The notes under the pieces are model-generated. The model saw only the letters and a list, made by a program, of their open reading frames with translations. It had not been told where the DNA came from and searched no databases. The position numbers and the translations under genes are program-made. 64,000 nucleotides of DNA. Source: Pseudomonas sp. LP_7_YM (GTDB taxonomy: Bacteria > Pseudomonadota > Gammaproteobacteria > Pseudomonadales > Pseudomonadaceae). This document shows, one piece after another, positions 44,278-53,136 of the stretch. Numbering within the stretch: the stretch's first letter is position 1; each line of letters opens with the position of its first letter. The stretch lies in contig NZ_SOCT01000006.1 of the NCBI RefSeq assembly GCF_004364435.1, forward strand, positions 186,001 to 250,000. The letters run 5' to 3'.

Positions 44278-45087
44278 ATGAACCTGTTAGTGAAAAGCAA
44301 AGCCGCCGGGCGTGATGTCGTGGCGCTGGGCGAGGGCGTGCTGGAGTACGTCGGTTTCTCGGCGCACCGGTTGACGGTCGGCGAGCGTCTTCCGGTCAAC
44401 TCCCAAGACAAGGAACTGTGCCTGGTGCTGCTCAGCGGTCGGGTCAGTGTCAGCGGCGAGGCGCCGGGGCAGGGCGCGTTCAACTGGGAAAACATCGGCG
44501 ATCGGCAGTCGGTATTCGAGGACAAATCACCGTTTGCCGTGTACCTGCCGCCAAACAGTCAGGCTCAAGTGACTGCGCTGAGCGCGGTGCAGATTGCGGT
44601 GTGTGCTGCGCCAGGCGACGGCTCTCGCGATCTGCCCGCACGCTTGATCAACCCCGACACCATGAAGCGCAGCGTGCGTGGCAAGGCGGCCAACACCCGT
44701 TATGTCTGCGACATCCTGCCCGATTCCGCGCCTGCGCATTCATTGCTGGTGGTCGAAGTGCGCACGCCCTCGGGTCACTCCTCCAGCTACCCGCCGCATA
44801 AGCACGACAAGGATGATCTGCCCCACGAGAGCTTTCTTGAAGAGACCTATTACCACCAGATCAACCCACCCCAAGGCTTCGTGTTCCAGCGCGTCTACAC
44901 CGACGATCGCAGCATCGATCAGGCGATGGCCGTGGAAAACAATGACCTGGTGACCGTGCCCAAAGGCTATCACCCGGTCAGCGTGCCTTATGGCTACGAA
45001 TCCTATTACCTGAACGTGATGGCCGGGCCGAAACGCGCCTGGCAATTCCACAACGATCCACAGCATCAATGGCTGATGGATCTGTAA
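44278..45087 (+). CDS. iolB: 5-deoxy-glucuronate isomerase
   Basis: A 269-residue cupin-type enzyme that isomerises 5-deoxy-glucuronate to 2-deoxy-5-keto-gluconate. Marks: SSYPPHKHDKDD (metal-binding histidines) with EETYYHQINPPQGFVFQRVY and VPKGYHPVSVPYGYESYYLN. ATG 44278 is nine bases after AAAGGAG; a GTG at 44272 is in frame but too close to that site. Third gene of the operon. Confidence 0.92.
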   Translation: MNLLVKSKAAGRDVVALGEGVLEYVGFSAHRLTVGERLPVNSQDKELCLVLLSGRVSVSGEAPGQGAFNWENIGDRQSVFEDKSPFAVYLPPNSQAQVTALSAVQIAVCAAPGDGSRDLPARLINPDTMKRSVRGKAANTRYVCDILPDSAPAHSLLVVEVRTPSGHSSSYPPHKHDKDDLPHESFLEETYYHQINPPQGFVFQRVYTDDRSIDQAMAVENNDLVTVPKGYHPVSVPYGYESYYLNVMAGPKRAWQFHNDPQHQWLMDL

Positions 45088-45113
45088 ATCACCCCATTCT
45101 CAAGGAGCCCGCC

Positions 45114-46613
45114 ATGAGCAACGCCCCGATCATCGGCCACTACATCAATGGCCAGGAGCAAGACGCCAGCGAGCGTTTCAGCGATGTGTTCAACCCGGCA
45201 ACTGGCGCCGTGCAGGCCCGCGTTGCACTCGCTGAATTGAAGACTGTCGATCAAGCCGTTGCGGCAGCGCAGGCTGCGTTTCCGGCATGGGCTGACCAGT
45301 CGTCGCTGCGTCGCGCGCGGGTGATGTTCAAGTTCAAGGAGTTGCTGGATAAGCACCATGATGAACTGGCCGAGATCATCTGCCGCGAACACGGCAAGGT
45401 GTTCTCCGATGCCAAGGGCGAAGTGGTGCGCGGTATCGAGATCGTTGAGTTCGCCTGTGGTGCACCCAGCCTGTTGAAGAGCGATTTCAGCGACAACATC
45501 GGCGGTGGCATCGACAACTGGAACCTGCGCCAGCCGTTAGGGGTATGCGCTGGCGTCACGCCGTTCAACTTTCCGGTGATGGTGCCGCTGTGGATGATTC
45601 CCATGGCGTTGGTGACTGGCAACTGCTTCATCCTCAAGCCTTCAGAGCGCGACCCTTCCGCCAGCCTGCTGATGGCGCGGTTACTGAAGCAGGCCGGTCT
45701 GCCCGACGGCGTGTTCAATGTGGTGCAGGGCGACAAGGTGGCGGTGGATGCCTTGTTGCAACACAAAGGCATCGAGGCGATTTCCTTCGTCGGTTCGACG
45801 CCGATTGCCGAATACATTCACCAGCAGGGCACCGCCCATGGCAAACGGGTGCAGGCGCTGGGCGGGGCGAAAAACCACATGATCGTGATGCCCGACGCCG
45901 ATCTGGATCAGGCTGCCGATGCCTTGATCGGCGCGGCCTACGGGTCGGCAGGGGAGCGCTGCATGGCCATTTCCATCGCCGTGGTGGTGGGCGATGTCGG
46001 CCGGAAACTGATCGACAAGCTGCTGCCGCGCATCGACTCGCTCAAGGTCGGCAATGGCATGAATGCCGATTCGGACATGGGGCCGCTGGTCACTGCGGTG
46101 CACAAGAACAAGGTCGAGGGCTATATCGATCAGGGTGTGAAAGAAGGCGCGAAGCTGATCGTCGACGGGCGCAATTTCAAGGTGCCGGGGGCGGAAAACG
46201 GCTTCTTCGTCGGGGCCACGCTGTTCGATGAGGTCACCCCGGACATGGCTATCTATAAGGAAGAGATCTTCGGACCGGTGCTGGGCATCGTCCATGTGCC
46301 GGATTTTGCCGCTGCGGTGGAGTTGATCAACGCTCACGAGTTCGGCAACGGCGTGTCGTGCTTCACCAGCGATGGCGGCGTAGCCCGTGCGTTCGCGCGC
46401 ACTATCAAGGTCGGCATGGTGGGCATCAATGTGCCGATTCCGGTGCCGATGGCCTGGCATTCGTTTGGCGGCTGGAAGCGCTCGCTGTTCGGCGATCACC
46501 ATGCTTATGGCGAAGAAGGCCTGCGCTTCTACAGCCGTTACAAGAGCGTCATGCAGCGCTGGCCGGACAGCATCGCCAAGGGCGCCGAGTTCAGCATGCC
46601 AACGGCGAAATAA
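45114..46613 (+). CDS. iolA: (Methyl)malonate-semialdehyde dehydrogenase
   Basis: A 499-residue CoA-acylating aldehyde dehydrogenase, the last step of inositol breakdown (malonate semialdehyde to acetyl-CoA) and related to MmsA of valine catabolism. GVTPFNFPVMVPLWMIPMAL, VQALGGAKNHMIVMPDADLD, and the catalytic cysteine in AYGSAGERCMAISIAVVVG are present. AAGGAG precedes ATG 45114. Given the valine-type pair at 16763-19014, it could serve both pathways; position favours the inositol role. Confidence 0.9.
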   Translation: MSNAPIIGHYINGQEQDASERFSDVFNPATGAVQARVALAELKTVDQAVAAAQAAFPAWADQSSLRRARVMFKFKELLDKHHDELAEIICREHGKVFSDAKGEVVRGIEIVEFACGAPSLLKSDFSDNIGGGIDNWNLRQPLGVCAGVTPFNFPVMVPLWMIPMALVTGNCFILKPSERDPSASLLMARLLKQAGLPDGVFNVVQGDKVAVDALLQHKGIEAISFVGSTPIAEYIHQQGTAHGKRVQALGGAKNHMIVMPDADLDQAADALIGAAYGSAGERCMAISIAVVVGDVGRKLIDKLLPRIDSLKVGNGMNADSDMGPLVTAVHKNKVEGYIDQGVKEGAKLIVDGRNFKVPGAENGFFVGATLFDEVTPDMAIYKEEIFGPVLGIVHVPDFAAAVELINAHEFGNGVSCFTSDGGVARAFARTIKVGMVGINVPIPVPMAWHSFGGWKRSLFGDHHAYGEEGLRFYSRYKSVMQRWPDSIAKGAEFSMPTAK

Positions 46614-46651
46614 GAGGCTGACGTTACCTGCGGGTGATCACCTACCGCTGA

Positions 46652-46673
46652 GGGCGTGAGCAAGCTCACGCCC
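46652..46673 (+). other. Hairpin between iolA and iolD
   Basis: GGGCGTGAG (46652-46660) and CTCACGCCC (46665-46673) form a perfect 9-bp stem with a CAAG tetraloop in the 144-base gap. There is no T tract, so it is more likely an mRNA processing or stabilising structure than a terminator. It could set different amounts of iolCEBA and iolD mRNA. Confidence 0.5.
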
Positions 46674-46757
46674 AAGGGATCTGCGGGTAGTCAGTTGAAT
46701 GGGTACACAGTTTCATGACCTCCGATACCTCCTCATCTTCAAGAGCCAGGTGCAAGC

Positions 46758-48689
46758 ATGACCACGACTCGATTGACCATGGCCCAGGCCCTGGTGAAGT
46801 TTCTCGATAATCAGTACGTTGAAGTCGACGGCGTGCAGAGCAAATTCGTCGCCGGTGTGTTCACCATTTTTGGCCACGGCAACGTACTGGGTTTAGGGCA
46901 AGCACTGGAGCAGGACAGCGGCGACCTGATCGTGCATCAGGGTCGCAACGAACAAGGGATGTGCCATGCCGCGATGGGCTTCGCCAAGCAACACCTGCGG
47001 CGCAGGATCTACGCCTGCACTTCGTCGGTGGGGCCTGGTGCGGCGAACATGATCACCGCGGCCGCCACTGCGTCGGCCAACCGTATTCCGTTATTGCTGC
47101 TGCCCGGCGATGTGTACGCCAGCCGCCAGCCCGACCCGGTGCTGCAACAGATCGAACAGTTCCACGACTTGAGTATCAGCACCAACGACGCATTCAAGGC
47201 CGTGAGCAAATACTGGGACCGGATCAATCGCCCCGAGCAACTGATGAGCGCTGCGCTTTGTGCCATGCGCGTGCTCACGGACCCCGCTGAAACCGGCGCT
47301 GTGACCCTGGCGTTGCCACAGGACGTGCAGGCCGAGGCGTACGACTACCCCGATTCGTTCCTGCAAAAGCGTGTGCACCGCATTGACCGGCGTCCGCCGA
47401 CCCAGGCCATGCTCAAGGACGCGCTGACGCTGCTCAAGAGCAAGCGCAAACCCCTGCTGATCTGCGGCGGCGGCGTGCGCTACTCTGCAGCCGCTGCGCA
47501 GTTGCAGGCGTTCGCCGAACGCTTCGGCATTCCATTGAGCGAGACCCAGGCTGGCAAGAGCGCCATCGTCTCGGCGCACCCGCTGAACATGGGCGGCATC
47601 GGCGAGACCGGTACGCTGGCGGCCAATACCCTGGCTCGCGAGGCGGATCTGATCATTGGCGTTGGCACCCGCTACAGCGATTTCACCACCGGCTCCAAAT
47701 CCCTGTTTCAGAATCCTGACGTGAAATTTCTCAATCTTAACGTTGGCGTCTTCGATGTGCAGAAGCTCGAAGGCGTCCAAGTGCTGGCCGACGCGCAGTT
47801 GGCGTTGCAGGAGCTGACCGAGGGATTGGGCGATTACTGTGCACAGTGGGGTAACGCGCCTGCACAAGCACGTGCCGCGCTGGATACCGAAGTGGATCGT
47901 CTGTACGCGGTGCAGTACCAGACTCAGGATTTTGAACCTGAAGTGCCCGGACATCTGGACCCGCAAGTGCTGCGCGACTTCATCGAGATGACCGGCTCGT
48001 GCCTGACTCAAAGCCGCGTGCTGGGCCTGCTCAATCAGCAATTGCCCAAGGACGCGGTGATCGTCGCTGCGGCGGGCAGCCTGCCCGGCGATCTGCAACG
48101 GGCGTGGCGCAGCACCAGTGTCGACAGCTATCACGTCGAGTACGGTTACTCGTGCATGGGTTATGAGGTCAACGCTGCGTTGGGCGTAAAGATGGCCGCG
48201 CCGGAGCGTGAGGTCTATGCACTGGTCGGCGATGGCTCATACATGATGCTGCATTCGGAACTGGCAACCTCGATTCAGGAGCGGCGCAAGATCAACGTGG
48301 TGTTGCTGGACAACATGGCGTTCGGTTGCATCAACAACCTGCAAATGGGCAATGGCATGGGCAGCTTCGGCACCGAATTCCGTTTCCGCAATCCTGAGAG
48401 CGGGCTGCTCGATGGTGACTTCGTGCCGGTGGATTTCGCCATGAGCGCGGCGGCCTATGGTTGCAAGACGTACAAGGTGACTACCGCCGAGCAGTTGGAA
48501 GCGGCGCTGATTGATGCGCGCAAGCAAACGGTTTCGACCCTGATCGACATCAAGGTACTGCCCAAGACCATGATCCACGGCTACCTGTCGTGGTGGCGGG
48601 TGGGCGTGGCCGAAGTGTCCACCCGCGGTGCCACTGCCGAGGCTCACGAGCGCCAGAAAACCATGCTGGCCAAGGCCAGAAAGTATTGA
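46758..48689 (+). CDS. iolD: 3D-(3,5/4)-trihydroxycyclohexane-1,2-dione acylhydrolase
   Basis: A 643-residue ThDP-dependent enzyme that opens the ring of the diketo intermediate to 5-deoxy-glucuronate. It has the three-domain ThDP layout: an N-terminal pyrimidine-binding domain (FGHGNVLGLGQAL; HQGRNEQGMCHAAMGFAKQ), a central domain (GVGTRYSDFTTGSKSLF) and the C-terminal pyrophosphate-binding motif VGDGSYMMLHSELATSIQER ending near LLDNMAFG. ATG 46758 follows CAGGTG. It is separated from iolA by 144 bases with a hairpin but is on the same strand. Confidence 0.92.
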   Translation: MTTTRLTMAQALVKFLDNQYVEVDGVQSKFVAGVFTIFGHGNVLGLGQALEQDSGDLIVHQGRNEQGMCHAAMGFAKQHLRRRIYACTSSVGPGAANMITAAATASANRIPLLLLPGDVYASRQPDPVLQQIEQFHDLSISTNDAFKAVSKYWDRINRPEQLMSAALCAMRVLTDPAETGAVTLALPQDVQAEAYDYPDSFLQKRVHRIDRRPPTQAMLKDALTLLKSKRKPLLICGGGVRYSAAAAQLQAFAERFGIPLSETQAGKSAIVSAHPLNMGGIGETGTLAANTLAREADLIIGVGTRYSDFTTGSKSLFQNPDVKFLNLNVGVFDVQKLEGVQVLADAQLALQELTEGLGDYCAQWGNAPAQARAALDTEVDRLYAVQYQTQDFEPEVPGHLDPQVLRDFIEMTGSCLTQSRVLGLLNQQLPKDAVIVAAAGSLPGDLQRAWRSTSVDSYHVEYGYSCMGYEVNAALGVKMAAPEREVYALVGDGSYMMLHSELATSIQERRKINVVLLDNMAFGCINNLQMGNGMGSFGTEFRFRNPESGLLDGDFVPVDFAMSAAAYGCKTYKVTTAEQLEAALIDARKQTVSTLIDIKVLPKTMIHGYLSWWRVGVAEVSTRGATAEAHERQKTMLAKARKY

Positions 48690-48712
48690 CGAACACACTG
48701 TAGAAGAGTGCT

Positions 48713-48765
48713 TGCCCGCGATGGTGGTCTGTCGTTCGCGTCTGACACACCCCTGATCGCGGGCA
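48713..48765. repeat. REP-like inverted repeat TGCCCGCGAT / ATCGCGGGCA
   Basis: Perfect 10-bp arms at 48713-48722 and 48756-48765 in the gap between iolD and the oxidoreductase gene. This is the 'GCCCGCGAT' type of pseudomonad intergenic repeat and can form a long RNA hairpin. Confidence 0.6.
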
Positions 48766-48833
48766 CGCGCGCTCGTGCAGGTGAAAACGTATTCATCCTG
48801 TAGAGCAGATTGCTACAGGCAGAGGAGATAGAG

Positions 48834-49853
48834 ATGAAAATCGGACTTATCGGCTACGGCAAGGGCGGCCGCTTCTTTCATGCCCCGCTGATCGCAAGCA
48901 TGCCCGGCACGACGTTTGCCGGTGTGGTGACCACATCACCTGAACGCCGCCAGGACCTGAAAGAGGATTACCCCAAAGTCGCGGCCTTCGACAGCATGGC
49001 CGACCTGGTGAACGCCGGTGTCGATGCGGTGGTGATTTCTACCCCGCTGGCCTCGCGTCACGCGTTGATTCTGCAAGCCATCGAACTCGGCGTGCCGGTG
49101 ATCAGCGATAAGCCATTCGCTCCAAATGCCGAAGATGCCCAGGCGCTGGTGGATGCTGCTGAGCGCCGCGGTGTGCTGCTGAGCGTTTATCAGAATCGGC
49201 GTTGGGATTCGGATTTCCTTACGGTGCGCAAGCTGATTGATCAGGGCGTGTTGGGTCAGATCACTCGTTTCGAGTCCCGGGTCGAGCGGTATACGCCGTC
49301 TTCGGTGGGCAAGGAGAGCGGCGGAGGGGTTCTGCGGGATCTGGGCAGCCATCTGATAGATCAAGCGTTGCTGTTGTTCGGCCCGGCGAAACGGGTCTAT
49401 GCCGAACTGGAGTTCGCCACACTGCAGAAAACGGTCGATCACGGATTCTTCGTCTCCTTGATCCATGCCAGCGGAGTGACTTCGCACCTGTGGGGCAGTT
49501 GCCTGCAGAACGCCCAAGGGCCAAGGTTTCGGGTCAACGGCTCCAAGGGCTGTTACACGGTCGATGGCCTCGACGGTCAGGAAGCTGCAACCCTGGCCGG
49601 GTTATCCCCTAAATCCGAAGGCGAGCGCTGGGGCGTCGAAGAGCACAGGCGCTGGGGCTGGTTCGAGCAGGGTGAGCATCGCGAACGCGTACCGTCCGAG
49701 CGCGGCTGCTGGACAGAGTTTTATCGCCAGTTTCAAGAAGCAGTGATGAGTCAGGGCCGCAACCCGGTGGATGCGCGGGAGGCGGTAGCGTCGGCGAAGG
49801 TGCTGGATGCGGCGCGGGTCAGTGCGCTGGAGGGAAGGGTTGTAGAGCTGTAA
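48834..49853 (+). CDS. Gfo/Idh/MocA oxidoreductase, IolU/YdgJ-like (scyllo-inositol dehydrogenase candidate)
   Basis: A 339-residue NAD(P)-dependent enzyme. The Rossmann start is IGLIGYGKGGRFFHAPLI and the usual EKP catalytic-lysine motif is DKPFA (VISDKPFAPNAEDAQAL). SVYQNRRWDSDFLTVRKLI and GVLRDLGSHLIDQALLLFG follow. These are traits of the YdgJ/IolU/IolW branch rather than classical IolG. It could oxidise scyllo- or myo-inositol to the inosose that feeds iolE. ATG 48834 follows AGAGGAG. No other inositol dehydrogenase gene is seen in the window. Confidence 0.8.
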   Translation: MKIGLIGYGKGGRFFHAPLIASMPGTTFAGVVTTSPERRQDLKEDYPKVAAFDSMADLVNAGVDAVVISTPLASRHALILQAIELGVPVISDKPFAPNAEDAQALVDAAERRGVLLSVYQNRRWDSDFLTVRKLIDQGVLGQITRFESRVERYTPSSVGKESGGGVLRDLGSHLIDQALLLFGPAKRVYAELEFATLQKTVDHGFFVSLIHASGVTSHLWGSCLQNAQGPRFRVNGSKGCYTVDGLDGQEAATLAGLSPKSEGERWGVEEHRRWGWFEQGEHRERVPSERGCWTEFYRQFQEAVMSQGRNPVDAREAVASAKVLDAARVSALEGRVVEL

Positions 49854-49874
49854 CAGGCACTTCACGGTTCGAAC

Positions 49875-49960
49875 GGTGGGCGAATTCATTCGCGCAAGAC
49901 AGGTCCGGCGATAGCGGTGTATCGACGGTAGCGTCCAATCGAGAATTCGCTCCTGCGGGC
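49875..49960. repeat. REP-like pair
   Basis: GGTGGGCGAATTCATTCGCG (49875-49894) faces GAGAATTCGCTCCTGCGGG (49941-49959). Same family as the repeats at 38394 and 40076. Confidence 0.55.
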
Positions 49961-50009
49961 GGACCTGCGCCTGCCTTCGGAACGAGGCGTAAGCCAATAA
50001 AAACCGAAA

Positions 50010-50054
50010 TAGAAATAAATTCTAAAACTGGTTGAAGTAGAAATTATTTTCCAA
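50010..50054. promoter_or_regulatory. Candidate RpiR-type operators of the importer operon
   Basis: TAGAA-N5-TTCTA (50010-50024) is a perfect inverted repeat. GTAGAA-N6-TTCCAA (50037-50054) is an imperfect copy of the GTGGAA-N6-TTCCAC site before iolC. Both lie in a locally AT-rich patch upstream of the binding-protein gene, which suggests joint control of import and catabolism. Confidence 0.4.
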
Positions 50055-50496
50055 TAGAGTCGTTTTCAGGTTGCCGCAATCGGCGTCCAGACCTCCTGTC
50101 GCAGGCCCTTCACAAGCCGTTGCGAAATAGGGCAGGACGAACGAAACAAAAACAAGAAAGCCAAAAACACAGGTACCGCCAATGAACATCTTCAAACATG
50201 CCGCCCAGGTTTGCCGCCGTGCATCTGGATCCCCGCTCACCCCCTCCGATGCCGCGTCGCGTATCCAGCCAGCGATTGCCGCAGCGCTGGATCGAACCCT
50301 TGAGACCATCGCTCGCGTCCTGTGCGTACAACGTCACGGGGTCATGATCTGCGGCACCTCGGCAGCGTCGGTCGCGCACTTTTCCAACCCGCACTTCGTC
50401 GATCACCCGGCTTCTCCCAAACCCTGAACAACATCGAACACCAGCAGTCGTTAGCCAATTTCACTACAACAACAAGAATTTGGAGAAAGACCGTTC

Positions 50497-51426
50497 ATGA
50501 ATACCAAAGCCCGTTTTACCTCTTTGGCTCTGGCCCTGCTACTCAGCAGTGGTGAGACCCTGGCGGCCGATCTGAAAATCGGGGTTGCCATGTCCCAGTT
50601 CGATGACACCTACCTGACCTACATGCGCGAGGACATGGGTAATAAAGTCAAGGATATGGGCGGCGTCGATCTGCAATTCGTCGACGGGCGCAACGACGTG
50701 AACAAGCAGCTCGATCAGGTTCAGGAGTTGATCGGCAAAAAAGTCGACGCTCTGATCGTCAACCCGGTCGACACTGCCGCCACCGGACGCATCACCAAAG
50801 CGGCCACCGCCGCCGGCATTCCTCTGGTCTACGTCAACCGTCGCCCTGACGATCCGAAACTGCCAGCGGGTGTGGCTTCGGTCACCTCCGATGACAAGGA
50901 AGCCGGCCGTCTACAGATGCAATACATTGCCGACAAGCTTGGCGGCAGAGGCACCATCGTTATCTTGCTGGGCGAGCTGTCGAACAACTCCACCCGCGAC
51001 CGCACCGAGGGCGTGAAAGAAGTGTTGAAAAAATACCCGGATATCAAGATCGCTGAAGAGCAGGAAGGTGCGTGGGGCCGGCAGAAAGGCATGGACATCA
51101 CCAATAACTGGCTGACTCAGGGTCGCGACTTCAGTGCAGTGGTTTCCAACAATGACGAGATGGCCATTGGTGCCTCGATGGCATTGAAACAGGCCGGCAA
51201 GAAGCAGGGTGATGTGCTGGTCGCAGGTGTGGACGGCACGCCGGATGGTCTGGCCGCTGTCAAGAAGGGCGATCTGACGGTCTCGGTATTCCAGGACGCC
51301 AAAGGCCAGGGCGAGGGAGCCATCGACGCGGCGGTGAAGCTGGCGAAGAAGGAAGCACTGCCGCAGCAGGCCATCGTGATTCCTTTCAGGCTGATCACCC
51401 CGGACAACGTCGGCACCTTCAAATAA
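50497..51426 (+). CDS. Periplasmic sugar (inositol)-binding protein of an ABC importer
   Basis: A 309-residue protein with a Sec signal peptide (MNTKARFTSLALALLLSSGE, cut near LAA-DL) and a periplasmic binding protein fold of the ribose/inositol class: KIGVAMSQFDDTYLTYMRE, KVDALIVNPVDT, SNNDEMAIGASMAL and VAGVDGTPDGLAAV. It lacks a lipoprotein cysteine. Position after the iol genes, and the IbpA-IatA-IatP-like gene order, support myo-inositol as ligand; ribose-like sugars remain possible. GGAGA precedes the ATG. Confidence 0.85.
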   Translation: MNTKARFTSLALALLLSSGETLAADLKIGVAMSQFDDTYLTYMREDMGNKVKDMGGVDLQFVDGRNDVNKQLDQVQELIGKKVDALIVNPVDTAATGRITKAATAAGIPLVYVNRRPDDPKLPAGVASVTSDDKEAGRLQMQYIADKLGGRGTIVILLGELSNNSTRDRTEGVKEVLKKYPDIKIAEEQEGAWGRQKGMDITNNWLTQGRDFSAVVSNNDEMAIGASMALKQAGKKQGDVLVAGVDGTPDGLAAVKKGDLTVSVFQDAKGQGEGAIDAAVKLAKKEALPQQAIVIPFRLITPDNVGTFK

Positions 51427-51505
51427 CGTTCACATCACAACAACTGACCGGACGCAGAGGGCTGCCTGGCCTCTGCCACCGATGTCATTTGAGGAGCCTG
51501 TGACC

Positions 51506-53074
51506 ATGCACGCTAGCGCTACTGCTTCGACCCCTGCCATTCCCGGCGCAACGACTGAACCCGCTACCAGCACCGCCGAGCATCCTTATCTGCTGGAAAT
51601 CACCAATATCAGCAAAGGCTTCCCCGGCGTGGTGGCGCTGAACAACGTGGAACTGCGCGTGCGGCCCGGCAGCGTACTGGCCCTGATGGGCGAGAACGGC
51701 GCGGGCAAGTCCACATTGATGAAAATCATCGCGGGCATCTACCAGCCCGATGCTGGCGAAATCCGCCTGCGGGGCAGGTCGGTGGTGTTCGACACGCCCC
51801 TGGCTGCACTGCAGTCGGGTATCGCGATGATTCATCAGGAGCTCAACCTGATGCCGCACATGAGCATCGCCGAGAACATCTGGATCGGCCGTGAACAGCT
51901 CAACGGCCTGCACATGGTCGATCACCGGGCCATGCACCGCTGCACCGCCGAGTTGCTGGAGCGGTTGCGCATCAACCTCGATCCCGAAGAGCAGGTCGGC
52001 AATCTGAGCATCGCCGAGCGGCAGATGGTCGAGATCGCCAAGGCGGTGTCCTATGACTCCGACGTGTTGATCATGGACGAGCCAACGTCGGCTATTACCG
52101 AGAAGGAAGTGGCCCACCTGTTTTCGATCATTGCCGACTTGCGCGCCCAGGGTAAGGGCATCATCTACATCACCCACAAGATGAACGAAGTGTTCGCCAT
52201 CGCTGATGAAGTCGCCGTGTTTCGTGACGGCGCCTACATCGGTCTGCAACGTGCTGACAGCATGGACGGCGACAGCCTGATTTCAATGATGGTGGGCCGG
52301 GAACTGACCCAATTGTTTCCCCTGCGTGACTCGCCCATAGGCAAGCTGCTGCTGTCGGTACGTGACCTGTCGCTGGACGGTGTTTTCGAGGGGGTTTCTT
52401 TCGATCTGCATGCCGGAGAAGTGCTGGGCATTGCCGGGCTGATGGGATCAGGGCGCACCAATGTTGCCGAAACGATTTTTGGCATCACCCCTTGTACCCG
52501 GGGTGACATTTACCTGGATGGCGCGCCGATCAAGGTTACCGGCCCGCACTTCGCCATCGAAAAAGGTTTCGCCCTCTTGACCGAGGATCGCAAGCTCAGC
52601 GGTCTGTTTCCGTGCCTTTCGGTCCTGGAAAACATGGAGATGGCCGTGCTGCCGCATTACGCCGGCAGCGGCTTCGTGGATCAGAAGGCGCTGCGCACAC
52701 TCTGCGAAGACATGTGCAAGAAGCTGCGGGTCAAGACGCCATCGCTTGAGCAGTGCATCGATACCCTGTCCGGCGGCAATCAGCAGAAAGCCTTGCTGGC
52801 GCGCTGGTTGATGACCAATCCCCGGGTGTTGATTCTCGACGAACCGACCCGCGGTATCGACGTCGGCGCCAAGGCCGAGATTTATCGGCTGATTTCCCTG
52901 CTCGCCAGTGAGGGCATGGCGGTGATCATGATTTCTTCGGAACTGCCGGAGGTGCTGGGCATGAGCGACCGCGTGCTGGTCATGCACGAAGGCGAAATGA
53001 TGGGCACGCTGGACCGTGCCGACGCAACCCAGGAACGGGTCATGCACCTGGCTTCGGGTAATTCGATCCATTGA
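51506..53074 (+). CDS. Double ATPase subunit of the sugar ABC importer
   Basis: A 522-residue protein with two ABC domains, as in RbsA/IatA. The first has Walker A GENGAGKST, signature-like LSIAERQMVEIAKA and Walker B VLIMDEPTSAIT. The second has the degenerate Walker A GLMGSGRTN, signature LSGGNQQKALLARWL and VLILDEPTRGID. ATG 51506 is used because GAGGAG lies upstream; the in-frame start at 51482 precedes that site. It drives uptake through the permease encoded next. Confidence 0.88.
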   Translation: MHASATASTPAIPGATTEPATSTAEHPYLLEITNISKGFPGVVALNNVELRVRPGSVLALMGENGAGKSTLMKIIAGIYQPDAGEIRLRGRSVVFDTPLAALQSGIAMIHQELNLMPHMSIAENIWIGREQLNGLHMVDHRAMHRCTAELLERLRINLDPEEQVGNLSIAERQMVEIAKAVSYDSDVLIMDEPTSAITEKEVAHLFSIIADLRAQGKGIIYITHKMNEVFAIADEVAVFRDGAYIGLQRADSMDGDSLISMMVGRELTQLFPLRDSPIGKLLLSVRDLSLDGVFEGVSFDLHAGEVLGIAGLMGSGRTNVAETIFGITPCTRGDIYLDGAPIKVTGPHFAIEKGFALLTEDRKLSGLFPCLSVLENMEMAVLPHYAGSGFVDQKALRTLCEDMCKKLRVKTPSLEQCIDTLSGGNQQKALLARWLMTNPRVLILDEPTRGIDVGAKAEIYRLISLLASEGMAVIMISSELPEVLGMSDRVLVMHEGEMMGTLDRADATQERVMHLASGNSIH

Positions 53075-53136
53075 TGCCAAGGGCCCGTTTCAGGCCGTTG
53101 GGCCTGTTGTGGCCGGGACAAGAACAAGAGGCAGGT

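Larger units (their letters stand above)
49854..50496. other. 643-base region before the inositol importer genes
   Basis: Contains an inverted REP-like pair (49875-49960), two AT-rich inverted repeats (50010-50024, 50037-50054) and a weak 81-codon open frame (50182-50427, starting MNIFKHAAQVCRR) whose ATG lacks a clear ribosome site and which has no recognisable family. The latter may be a small unknown gene or chance. Confidence 0.4.

Noticed and set aside
45681..46502. Long minus-strand open frame inside iolA
   Set aside because: Antisense shadow with histidine/aspartate-rich composition and no ribosome site.
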